Assembly (NCBI RefSeq): GCF_013204795.1 | Contig: NZ_JABMKW010000016.1 | Location: 558,001 to 622,000 of the forward strand | Reading direction: 5' to 3' | Source: Pedobacter panaciterrae | GTDB lineage: Bacteria; Bacteroidota; Bacteroidia; Sphingobacteriales; Sphingobacteriaceae | Length of the DNA: 64,000 nt | In this document: positions 53,554 to 62,588 of the stretch, piece by piece | How positions within the stretch are numbered: the stretch's first letter is position 1 | Layout: each line of letters starts with the position of its first letter | Made by a program: the position numbers and the translations under genes | The notes under the pieces: model-generated | What the model saw: the letters and a program-made list of their open reading frames with translations, nothing else | What the model was told of the DNA's origin: nothing | Databases searched by the model: none

Positions 53554-53679
53554 ATGAATATGAAATCCTTCAACTTAAAACCCCATGTTAAACATTCACT
53601 ACTTCGAATGGTATTGATCGGACTCGTCATGATCTTGCTACTGGTCACCAGCTTTCATTCCTTCGCCCGGTTCAACTAA
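53554..53679 (+). CDS. 41-residue single-helix membrane peptide
   Basis: An ATG at 53554 (a second at 53560) opens MNMKSFNLKPHVKHSLLRMV, then LIGLVMILLLVTSFHSFARF and Asn before TAA at 53677. It has a basic N-terminus and one hydrophobic helix, as in a small membrane protein or an orphan signal peptide. It lies between hydrolase 3 and the catalase-related gene, 13 bases before the latter, in the same direction. Confidence 0.5.
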   Translation: MNMKSFNLKPHVKHSLLRMVLIGLVMILLLVTSFHSFARFN

Positions 53680-53692
53680 ATTTCAACACATC

Positions 53693-54070
53693 ATGGAAAA
53701 ATCAACAACAGCATCAGGCATTCCTTATTTTCATCACCAGGGCCCCCTTACTGCAGACCCCAGAGCGCCGGTACTGCGTGAGGACTTTATCCTGCACGAA
53801 AAAATGGCATATTTCAATTGGGAACGTATCCCCGAGTGGGAGGATGACCATTACAGTCAACCGGGCGAACTCTTCAAAGAAATAATGAACGACAGTGAAA
53901 GGCAGCGGCTAGTGGAGAACCTCACCGCAGCAATGACTCAAATCAGCGGATCCAAGCGGCAGGAAATCAATGGCCCGCAGCTTTGCCATTTCTTCAGGGC
54001 TGATGCCGGACTGGGTAATGCCCTGGCAAATGGTTTAAAAACAGAGTTAGCTCAAATGACTTCCCGGTAA
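53693..54070 (+). CDS. catalase-related protein lacking the haem core
   Basis: A 125-residue protein. Residues 4-53 match the start of clade-3 type catalases (ASGIPYFHHQGPLTADPRAP, DFILHEKMAYFNWERIPE). The sequence then jumps directly to the C-terminal catalase-related domain, residues 56-120 (YSQPGELFKEIMNDSERQRL, then FFRADAGLGNALANGLK). About 350 residues including the catalytic His and the haem-binding Tyr are missing, with the frame intact. It cannot be a catalase. It is either an internally deleted gene still in frame or a protein kept for another role. It sits in the unit of hydrolases 3 and 4. Confidence 0.75.
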   Translation: MEKSTTASGIPYFHHQGPLTADPRAPVLREDFILHEKMAYFNWERIPEWEDDHYSQPGELFKEIMNDSERQRLVENLTAAMTQISGSKRQEINGPQLCHFFRADAGLGNALANGLKTELAQMTSR

Positions 54071-54108
54071 GAACTAACATAACCCCATATACTTAAAATC
54101 TCAACACG

Positions 54109-54891
54109 ATGAAAACCATCGAATCAAAAACCATCCTGCTGGTTACCGGCTGCTTTGTCAGCTATATCGGCTGGAACACCTGGAAAACCTATTTTGAAAG
54201 CAAGGGCTACACCGTCATTGCCCCGCCCTGGCCAAATAAAGAGGCCTCCCCGTCGGTATTACGTGCCAGGCATCCCGATCCCGCCATTGCCGGATTGAAC
54301 CTAAAAAAGCTCGTCGATCACCATGCAGAACTGATTAGCAAACTGCCGGAAAAACCGATTATCATTGGCCATTCCTTTGGAGGGCTCATCACCCAGCTCC
54401 TGGTTCAAAGAGGGCTGGCCGCAGCAGCTGTGGCTTACCATTCGGTAGCACCGCAAGGGGTATTGTCCTTCAAATGGTCTTTTATCAGATCCGTTACTCC
54501 GGCTCTGGGGCTGTTTACCTCCAGAAATACCACCTATCTGATGTCCTTCAAACATTGGCAATATACCTTTACCAACGGCATGCTGCTGAATGAGCAGCAG
54601 GAAACCTATAACCGGCTGGTTGTTCCCGAATCCAAGAACGTATCCTGGGATGGTTTGGGTAAGCACGCCAGAGTAGATTTCAAAAGGCCTCATGCCCCCT
54701 TGCTGTTTGTCAGTGGAACCGATGATCACATCATGCCGGCTTCCCTAAATTACGACAACTATAAAAAATATAAGGACAAAGGATCGGTTACAGATTACAA
54801 GGAATTTCCTGGACGAAACCATCTGGCTATGGGACAGCCTACCTGGCAACAGGATGCAGACTATATCCTAGACTGGTTAAACAATCAGTAG
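54109..54891 (+). CDS. alpha/beta hydrolase 4
   Basis: A 260-residue protein without a signal peptide. It begins with TILLVTGCFVSYIGWNTWKT, where the family usually has HG, followed by VIAPPWPNKEASPSVLRARH. The elbow is IIIGHSFGGLITQ near residue 83, the acid in FVSGTDDHIMP near residue 205 and the His in FPGRNHLAMG near residue 237. It ends DADYILDWLNNQ. A remnant of a similar gene is at 48148. It closes the unit and is followed by a terminator. Confidence 0.87.
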   Translation: MKTIESKTILLVTGCFVSYIGWNTWKTYFESKGYTVIAPPWPNKEASPSVLRARHPDPAIAGLNLKKLVDHHAELISKLPEKPIIIGHSFGGLITQLLVQRGLAAAAVAYHSVAPQGVLSFKWSFIRSVTPALGLFTSRNTTYLMSFKHWQYTFTNGMLLNEQQETYNRLVVPESKNVSWDGLGKHARVDFKRPHAPLLFVSGTDDHIMPASLNYDNYKKYKDKGSVTDYKEFPGRNHLAMGQPTWQQDADYILDWLNNQ

Positions 54892-54902
54892 CTAAAAACA
54901 AA

Positions 54903-54932
54903 GGGTCGCTTAAGATATTTAAGCGGCCTTTT
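54903..54932 (+). terminator. terminator after hydrolase 4
   Basis: CGCTTAA (54907-54913) pairs with TTAAGCG (54919-54925) around GATAT, extended by GG/CC pairs and followed by TTTT. Confidence 0.75.
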
Positions 54933-55036
54933 CGGCAGCTTTCGCAAAACTTATTTTGTATCTTAGTGGACAAGTAGTTGCCCTTAAGGCCGGTATGAAA
55001 CGTCAACCAGCTGATCCGCATTTAATAAAAAACCAC

Positions 55037-58000
55037 ATGCTACTTCACAGGTACAAGTTTTTACTTTTTTACGTAGCTAAAATGATGCTATTTGCGGTCA
55101 TTCTGGCATCGCTTCCCCTTACAGGCTACGGTCAGTATTTCAGAACCAATAAGGCCAGCAATCCTGCTGAGATTACGGTCCTGCTGTCCAGGATCCAGGG
55201 GAAAAAACCTGACAGAAGTTATGTAAAGAACCTGCTTAGGCTGAGCAGCATTTATATTTATCGTCCGGGTAGTGCTCAAACGCATTTGGACAGTGCCTAT
55301 CAATTCGCCCAAGAAGCTAAAACGATAAGTAAAAAAATCAAGTACGCGCCCGGTTACAATGAGGCATTGCTGCTCACGGCTGCCGTATACATCGATCGTA
55401 ACCAATGGCTACCAGCTAAAGAAATGGTTAAACAGACCACTGATACCACCCGTGTCAAGCTGTTATCGGCACTTTGTGACTACTATTGGTATAGTGTATG
55501 GATGAAATGGGAACCTATAAATGTCCGTAGGATGGATACCGCAATAATATTGGGCCGGCAGGCGTTCCACGGCAGTCTCGTAAGCAAACGCAGGGATTTA
55601 ATTTCTTTAGCTACCAAAAGCGTTATCGAGGTCGCCAATACCTTGCTAACGGAAAAAAAAAACATTCAGGCAGACAAACTAATTAATGAAGTATTGTCCT
55701 ATTCCAGGCACATTCCCCCACCTGAACGCAACGGCCTGCTTGAACTGCAGGCGAGGATTAATACCGAGAACCGTGCCTTTTACCGGACCACCAACCCATT
55801 TGTCGAAAACAAACCTGCTAATGTAGAGCAGCTACAAACCCTGCTTCGGCTCGCTGAAGCTTACCTTCACCGGCCTGGTGAACACCAGAAAGATCTTGAC
55901 CAGGCACTGGAATACATTTTAAAAGTGGTCAGTCTTAACAAATCACTTAAAAACCATAACGCAGACCAGCAGGCAAAGGCTCTGTTGGCAGAAATATATT
56001 TAGAAAAAAGAAACATGGCCGCCGCCCTGCAGTTGATGAACCAAACCACTGGGATGTACCGGATAAAAACACTGACCGTCTTCGCCGATCATTATAGTTT
56101 CGATTCTGACTACGGCAGAAATAGCAAAAAAGTGAAACTCGACAGTGCGGTTATTTTTTCCAGACAGGCCTTGGACCTGAGTTTCTCATTAAAAGATTCG
56201 GTTCAGATAAAACAGCAAATCGCACGCTTCATTCAAATGGCCTGGTATTACCGGTATAACGAGTACCTGACAGATGCCGAGCAGCTTTATACGCAACTGC
56301 AAATACGCTCAGTACACGAAAAGCAAATACCAAAGGTCAAGATTCTCTTCGAATTAGGGTCGATCAATTTTCAAAGAGCCGATTACTATAAGGCGACGTT
56401 TTATGCCTTACAAGCAGAAAAGCACCTTAATAGTCAAACCCCGGTTGAACACCTGGGATCTTTATATTTTCTTTTTGGCATGATTTACACCGAGACGCTC
56501 AATTACAAACAGGCAAACGTTTACTTTTCGAAAATCATTTCCCAACCGGAAAAATTCGGCCCGGCGATCTCGCTTTATAATACTTTGAATTACTATTGCG
56601 CCAGTCTGATTAAATCCGGTCAGAAGGACCAAGCTTTAGGTGCTATTCAGTCGGTCCATAACCGCTACCCCCCAAAGAATGACTCGGACCTGCTTTTTTA
56701 TTACTGGTCTCTTGGGGACTATTACAAGGAACTGAAAAGAGATGATCGCGCCGAAAAATACTATTTGATGGCTTTAGGCATATCACAGGGAACTAATAAC
56801 GATTATATATCCAACGAGAAACTGGGTCAGCTTTATTTACGCAGCGGAAATTACAACAAAGCCTGGACCCATCTCAAAGTCGCAGAATCTGGATTTGCGG
56901 ACTCACATGCCGCATATAAGGTTAGCGTCTACCGGCTGCTTGCCGAGGCCGGATATGCACTTGGGGATTATAAATCTGCCATAGACTATATGCTTAAACA
57001 ACAGAATTCAAGTGATTCCATTTTCAATTCAGGCAAAGAAAAACACATGCAGGAACTCGCTTTTCAATACCAGACCCAAAAAAAAGAAGCAGATTTAAAA
57101 ATTAAAGAAGCCAGAATCAGTTCACTGAGTCAGCAGGCACTGCTGCTTACACAAAAAACCATCCTTTTAGACCAGGCCGCGGGAATCCAGCAGATCAAGT
57201 TAGACAAGGCAAGACTCATCGCCGAGAAAGAAGAAACCGACAACAAACTTCATAAGAAAAACATACAATTGCTCCACCAGAATGCCAACTCACAGCAGGA
57301 AGAGTTGCAGCGGGCCAAACAGGTCAGAAATATAACCATAATAGTAATTTTACTATTCATTCTGATTGTAATTCTGCTCTACCGGCAGTCTGTACAAAAG
57401 CAGCAATCCAGCATACTTATCCTACGAAAAAACGCGATGCTAGAAAAACTACTGAAAGAAAAGGAATGGCTGCTGAAAGAAGTTCATCACCGGGTAAAGA
57501 ACAACTTACAAACGGTAATCAGCCTGCTGGAATCCCAAGCAGCTTACCTCAAAGACGACGCTTTGAAGGCAATGGAACAATGCCAGCACAGGATCTATGT
57601 CATGTCCCTGATCCACCAAAAGCTTTATCAGTCTGATGAGGTAAAGACCATCAACATGCCCCTATACATTGCTGAATTCATAGGCTACCTTACCGATTGC
57701 TTTGATGTTGCCAACAAGATCAGGTTCGAGCAGCACATACAGGAAATTGAACTCAGTATCGCTCAGTCCATACCCCTGGCACTAATTATCAATGAGGCAG
57801 TGACCAATTCAATAAAGTATGCCTTTCCGGGAGAAAAGATCGGAATTGTAATCCTGGAGTTAAAAGAAGAAAACGGCAAGGTCCACCTGGTCATCAGTGA
57901 TAATGGCATCGGTATTCCGGCTAATACTCAGCTTAAACCAAATGCCACTTTAGGTCTTAAACTCATGAAAGGACTTTGCCAGGATCTGGATGCCACATTT

Positions 58001-58093
58001 CATCTGGAAAACACCAATGGTACGCTGATCAGTATAGCATTTACCGCTCATGAATTCAGTGATGAAAGGCGTCTGCTGGCGCTTCAAAATTGA
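55037..58093 (+). CDS. TPR-containing sensor histidine kinase (HisKA_2 type)
   Basis: The ATG at 55037 (MLLHRYKFLLFYVAKMMLFA) gives a signal peptide; the frame is open 27 codons upstream. The 1018-residue protein has a long TPR region (about residues 50-640, e.g. YYWSLGDYYKELKRDDRAEK), a coiled coil (about 670-760), one membrane helix (NITIIVILLFILIVILLYRQ near 770) and a cytoplasmic kinase. The phospho-acceptor His is in EVHHRVKNNLQTVISLLESQ near residue 817. ATP-binding motifs are INEAVTNSIKYAFPG and VISDNGIGIP. It most likely phosphorylates the response regulator at 50649, the only other signalling protein nearby. Confidence 0.92.
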   Translation: MLLHRYKFLLFYVAKMMLFAVILASLPLTGYGQYFRTNKASNPAEITVLLSRIQGKKPDRSYVKNLLRLSSIYIYRPGSAQTHLDSAYQFAQEAKTISKKIKYAPGYNEALLLTAAVYIDRNQWLPAKEMVKQTTDTTRVKLLSALCDYYWYSVWMKWEPINVRRMDTAIILGRQAFHGSLVSKRRDLISLATKSVIEVANTLLTEKKNIQADKLINEVLSYSRHIPPPERNGLLELQARINTENRAFYRTTNPFVENKPANVEQLQTLLRLAEAYLHRPGEHQKDLDQALEYILKVVSLNKSLKNHNADQQAKALLAEIYLEKRNMAAALQLMNQTTGMYRIKTLTVFADHYSFDSDYGRNSKKVKLDSAVIFSRQALDLSFSLKDSVQIKQQIARFIQMAWYYRYNEYLTDAEQLYTQLQIRSVHEKQIPKVKILFELGSINFQRADYYKATFYALQAEKHLNSQTPVEHLGSLYFLFGMIYTETLNYKQANVYFSKIISQPEKFGPAISLYNTLNYYCASLIKSGQKDQALGAIQSVHNRYPPKNDSDLLFYYWSLGDYYKELKRDDRAEKYYLMALGISQGTNNDYISNEKLGQLYLRSGNYNKAWTHLKVAESGFADSHAAYKVSVYRLLAEAGYALGDYKSAIDYMLKQQNSSDSIFNSGKEKHMQELAFQYQTQKKEADLKIKEARISSLSQQALLLTQKTILLDQAAGIQQIKLDKARLIAEKEETDNKLHKKNIQLLHQNANSQQEELQRAKQVRNITIIVILLFILIVILLYRQSVQKQQSSILILRKNAMLEKLLKEKEWLLKEVHHRVKNNLQTVISLLESQAAYLKDDALKAMEQCQHRIYVMSLIHQKLYQSDEVKTINMPLYIAEFIGYLTDCFDVANKIRFEQHIQEIELSIAQSIPLALIINEAVTNSIKYAFPGEKIGIVILELKEENGKVHLVISDNGIGIPANTQLKPNATLGLKLMKGLCQDLDATFHLENTNGTLISIAFTAHEFSDERRLLALQN

Positions 58094-58291
58094 TGGATTG
58101 ACTCACATGTTAAGTATGATACCTTTACAAACAGTTAACTTAAGCTCATTCGGGTATCTCCCTTTAATAAGACTCAACCCCTGGCATTTTATTTTTCCCA
58201 TATGGGAAGATTTCAATTTGTCTTAGGACAACAAACGGAAATAAAAAATGTCTTCAGACACTCCACAAAGGCTCTTAATAAGAGAATTTTT

Positions 58292-58321
58292 AAAAATCTT
58301 TCCCATATGGGAAAGATTTTT
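58292..58321 (-). terminator. terminator of the tRNA-Arg gene
   Basis: AAATCTTTCCC and GGGAAAGATTT are exact inverted copies around ATAT, with T-runs on both sides. It lies directly after the 3' end of the minus-strand tRNA. A TTCCCATATGGGAA copy is also present at 58195-58208, without a T-run. Confidence 0.75.
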
Positions 58322-58322
58322 G

Positions 58323-58396
58323 TGCACTTGTAGGGATTCGAACCCCAAACCTTCTCATCCGTAGTGAGATGCTCTATCCAATTGAGCTACAAATGC
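58323..58396 (-). tRNA. tRNA-Arg (anticodon ACG)
   Basis: On the minus strand the acceptor arms GCATTTG and CAAGTGC pair over seven bases. The D-stem is GCTC/GAGC, the anticodon stem TCTCA/TGAGA with loop CTACGGA (anticodon ACG), and the T-arm holds GGTTCGAATCCC. The discriminator is A and CCA is not encoded. It marks the boundary between accessory genes on the left and core genes on the right. Confidence 0.93.
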
Positions 58397-58508
58397 GTTT
58401 TTTTGTTATAACTCCGTTTCGTTAACGGACTGCAAAAGTAATGCTTGAAATTCAAAATAGCAATATTTTTTATAAAATTATTCAGAGCATTACTCTTGCA
58501 GAACTGTA

Positions 58509-58973
58509 TTATGCTTCTACTGCTTTCTTAATCGCATCAAAATCAGGCATATTACCAGCATCTTCTAAAACTTCTGAATGGATAATTTTTCCTTCTTCGT
58601 TCAAAACAAACGCTGCTCTTTTAGAAACGCCCTTTAAATTGAAGACAAAATCTTCGTAAAATGCACCGTAAGCCTGAGATATTTCTTTATTAAAATCAGA
58701 AAGTAACGGAAATTGGTAAGCTTGATCTTCTTTGAATTTAGCGAGGGTAAAAGGAGAATCAACAGAAATGCCAACAACAGCAGCATTCATTCCTTCATAA
58801 TAGCCAAAGCTATCTCTCATTGTACATAACTGAGCAGTACAAACACCTGTAAATGCCATAGGAAAAAAATGAACAACTACTTTTTTCCCTTGATAATCTG
58901 AAAGAGACACCTCTTTCAACTCAGAACTAAATAATTTAAAATCCGGGGCTTTATCGCCAACTTGTAATGCCAT
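58509..58973 (-). CDS. peroxiredoxin, AhpC/TSA family
   Basis: The ATG at 58973 (MALQVGDKAPDFKLFSSELK) is the family-typical start; eight upstream codons are unlikely. The 154-residue protein has the active-site motif FFPMAFTGVCTAQLCTMRDS with the peroxidatic Cys near residue 46 and a second Cys five residues later. VVGISVDSPFTLAKF and GVSKRAAFVLNEEGKI follow. The group is like AhpE/BCP-type thiol peroxidases, which reduce hydroperoxides in the cytoplasm. Single gene. Confidence 0.93.
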   Translation of the reverse strand: MALQVGDKAPDFKLFSSELKEVSLSDYQGKKVVVHFFPMAFTGVCTAQLCTMRDSFGYYEGMNAAVVGISVDSPFTLAKFKEDQAYQFPLLSDFNKEISQAYGAFYEDFVFNLKGVSKRAAFVLNEEGKIIHSEVLEDAGNMPDFDAIKKAVEA

Positions 58974-59065
58974 AGTATAATTAAGTTTATTGTTCAAATA
59001 TAAATTTGTGATCCTCTTCTTTCAAATCAAATACTAAAGATGAGAAAACACTGACCCCTCTGCCC

Positions 59066-59968
59066 CTACTTCTTTAATTGCCGGTCCAGAATTATCAGCC
59101 CTTCTTCAAAACTGTGTGGATTATAACCCAGGTCCCGAATAGTCTTGTCTAAAACAAAACCTGTTCTTACAGGTCTTTTTGCTGTTTGATTAAGTGTTTC
59201 TGCACTGATCTCATTGATCATGCTTTTATCAAGCTTCCAATAATCAGCTACTCTTGCTACCAGTTCAGAAATACTCATCATATCCTTCCCCGAAGCATTG
59301 TATATCCCCTGTGCATCCTTCTCAACTGCAAGCAGGCAGCAATCAGCCAAATCCTCTGCAAGTGTAGGCATGCGCCATTGATCATTAACCACGTTTATTG
59401 GTGAACCTTTTTCTAAAGCTCCCTTTGCCCATAGTACGATATTACTGCGGCTCATATCACTTACTATACCATATACTAATATAGTACGCAAAATTGCCCA
59501 TCTGCAATTAGACGCTTTAATAATGTTCTCTGCCTCGACCTTCGTTTGTCCATAATAACTTAAAGGATTTGGGTCAGCCTCTTCATCGTAAGGGCCTTTT
59601 GCCCCATCAAAAATAAAATCGGTCGACAAATGCACCAACTGGATATCATGTTCTTCGCAAACTGAGATCAGTGTTTTTACCGATTCCACATTCAACTGAT
59701 AAGCCAATTCCTTTTGATCTTCGCAAGTATCCACGTTGGTCATGGCAGCAGTATGAATGATGGCATCAGGCTTATAATGCCCGACAACTTCCTTCACATT
59801 CTGCGGATCCATAATGTCCATTTCGGCATACGTATATCCATCTTTAACAGGAAAACGATCAGCCCCTTTTGATGTTGCAATTAACTTAAATTGCTTCGTA
59901 GCAGATAACCGCTCTGTTATTTTCTGACCCAAAAGGCCATTACTTCCTGTAACTAGTATGGTTTTCAT
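59066..59968 (-). CDS. RmlD-like NAD(P)-dependent sugar reductase
   Basis: A 300-residue short-chain dehydrogenase of the extended type. The nucleotide motif is LVTGSNGLLGQKI at residue 5, followed by AIIHTAAMTNVDTCEDQKEL near 70, STDFIFDGAKGPYDEEADPN near 115 and the catalytic Tyr-Lys in YYGQTKVEAE near 138. It is like dTDP-4-dehydrorhamnose reductases, but no other rhamnose gene is near, so the substrate is open. Confidence 0.85.
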   Translation of the reverse strand: MKTILVTGSNGLLGQKITERLSATKQFKLIATSKGADRFPVKDGYTYAEMDIMDPQNVKEVVGHYKPDAIIHTAAMTNVDTCEDQKELAYQLNVESVKTLISVCEEHDIQLVHLSTDFIFDGAKGPYDEEADPNPLSYYGQTKVEAENIIKASNCRWAILRTILVYGIVSDMSRSNIVLWAKGALEKGSPINVVNDQWRMPTLAEDLADCCLLAVEKDAQGIYNASGKDMMSISELVARVADYWKLDKSMINEISAETLNQTAKRPVRTGFVLDKTIRDLGYNPHSFEEGLIILDRQLKK

Positions 59969-60129
59969 TAATGTTTATTTACAATTTTCAACAGCTGCCA
60001 ATGCAGCAAAAATCACTATTTAATGCTTTAAAAGGCATAATTAAAGCCTCAATAATACCGGCTAAATTATTGATTAAAAAACTGTGGAAAAACTTTTTAT
60101 TTATATATGTATTTCTTGTATAAAAATTT

Positions 60130-60137
60130 TAACTTTG
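60130..60137 (+). promoter_or_regulatory. TAnnTTTG promoter box upstream of atpD
   Basis: TAACTTTG matches the Bacteroidota -7 consensus. It lies 70 bases before atpD. A TTG at 60116-60118 is too near to be a regular -33 element, so the assignment is moderate. Confidence 0.5.
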
Positions 60138-60189
60138 CAAACCGAATTGTAGGCCCATAAAACAGCCTTTAACAAATTGATATTTATAA

Positions 60190-61713
<1,524 letters not shown>

Positions 61714-61738
61714 TTTTTAAAGCGTACATAATATATAT

Positions 61739-61981
61739 ATGACATTAGAAATATTAACCCCAGATAAGAAAGTTTTTGAAGGTGACGTAACTGCAGTTAC
61801 TGTTCCTGGTACCATGGGATCTTTTCAGATACTACATGACCATGCACCTATTATTTCAACTTTAGAAGATGGACCTGTAATTATTAAATGCAAAACTGGC
61901 GATCAAACCTTTACTATTAAAGGCGGTGTAGTTGAAGTTTTAAAAAACAAAATTATTGTGTTAGCCGAAGGGGTTGCTTAA
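61739..61981 (+). CDS. atpC: ATP synthase F1 subunit epsilon
   Basis: An 80-residue protein beginning MTLEILTPDKKVFEGDVTAV, then VPGTMGSFQILHDHAPIIST and KGGVVEVLKNKIIVLAEG. This is the beta-sandwich half of epsilon; the C-terminal helical hairpin of longer homologues is absent, as in other Bacteroidota. It lies 25 bases after atpD in one operon and is followed by a strong terminator. Confidence 0.96.
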   Translation: MTLEILTPDKKVFEGDVTAVTVPGTMGSFQILHDHAPIISTLEDGPVIIKCKTGDQTFTIKGGVVEVLKNKIIVLAEGVA

Positions 61982-62002
61982 TATTTAATCATGCAATATT
62001 CT

Positions 62003-62036
62003 AAAAGCCCTTTGAAATTTCAAAGGGCTTTTTTTT
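62003..62036 (+). terminator. terminator of atpDC
   Basis: AAAAGCCCTTTGAAA and TTTCAAAGGGCTTTT (62003-62017, 62018-62032) form a 15-bp perfect stem followed by more T. Confidence 0.92.
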
Positions 62037-62048
62037 ATTTATAGTTCC

Positions 62049-62075
62049 GTCATCCTGAACTTATTTCAGGATGAC
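62049..62075. repeat. GTCATCCTGAA hairpin repeat
   Basis: GTCATCCTGAA (62049-62059) and TTCAGGATGAC (62065-62075) are exact inverted copies. This is a short intergenic hairpin of a kind often dispersed in genomes of this phylum; only one copy is in the window, so dispersal is from memory. Confidence 0.6.
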
Positions 62076-62263
62076 AATACTAACCTCTCAGAATGACCAT
62101 CGCTTTATGAAAAATCCCTCTAAAAAAAACAAAATTTCAACCAACTTTTTTAAGGTTTTCCACATTTTAAGAAGAATTTGCGCAAATTTATAATGCTAGC
62201 ATAACACCTATACCGAATACCGATTTCATATTTGGTATAGCGACCACCATGTTAAGATATGAA

Positions 62264-62306
62264 TTTTACATATATTTAAGAATTATATTCTTAAATATAT
62301 GTAAAA
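62264..62306. repeat. 20-bp perfect inverted repeat, AT-rich
   Basis: TTTTACATATATTTAAGAAT (62264-62283) and its exact reverse complement (62287-62306) are separated by TAT. It lies between the atpDC terminator and the ilv leader, in DNA without a gene (62076-62410). It could be an operator or a cruciform; no T-run makes it a weak terminator. Confidence 0.55.
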
Positions 62307-62410
62307 TAAAGAATTATATTTTTTTTCATTTATTTTCATTCACCTATTGATAGTTTAACCGCCAAGAGGTAAATTGGATTCTATAAAACAACAAGAAATT
62401 AAACAACGAT

Positions 62411-62494
62411 ATGAACCTTTCAGTCAACGTCTTATTTACTGTAATTGTCAACCTAATTCTCCTACTGATTATTCAGAAGGATAAGGCGCTATAA
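62411..62494 (+). CDS. branched-chain amino acid leader peptide
   Basis: An ATG at 62411 opens 27 codons to a TAA at 62492: MNLSVNVLFTVIVNLILLLI, then IQKDKAL. Fourteen of the 27 residues are Val, Ile or Leu, in a run immediately before the ilvE attenuator. Ribosome stalling at these codons when branched-chain aminoacyl-tRNA is short would leave the next segment free. It lies 95 bases upstream of ilvE. Confidence 0.75.
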   Translation: MNLSVNVLFTVIVNLILLLIIQKDKAL

Positions 62495-62550
62495 AGGAAT
62501 ATTGAATACTTAAAATATACTAGAGCGCCACCACAAGTGGCGCTTTTTTA
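62485..62550 (+). promoter_or_regulatory. ilv attenuator: antiterminator and terminator
   Basis: Terminator: AGCGCCAC (62524-62531) pairs with GTGGCGCT (62537-62544) around CACAA, then a T-run. Antiterminator: GGCGCT (62485-62490), inside the last codons of the leader, pairs with AGCGCC (62524-62529). A ribosome that reaches the leader stop covers GGCGCT and lets the terminator form; one stalled earlier leaves it free to pair. All parts are visible in the sequence; function is inferred. Confidence 0.75.
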
Positions 62551-62588
62551 ATGAAACATCTAAAATACAAAAACATACCTGACAAAAA

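Noticed and set aside
58195..58313. The two TTCCCATATGGGAA sites near the tRNA as a fifth copy of the repeat family.
   Set aside because: There is no coding-like core, the spacing is about 92 bases instead of 17, and the second site is the stem of the tRNA terminator.
58323..58345. tRNA-Arg 3' end as an attachment site with a second copy.
   Set aside because: I found no direct repeat of the tRNA end and no integrase gene in the window; kept only as a check for the island idea.
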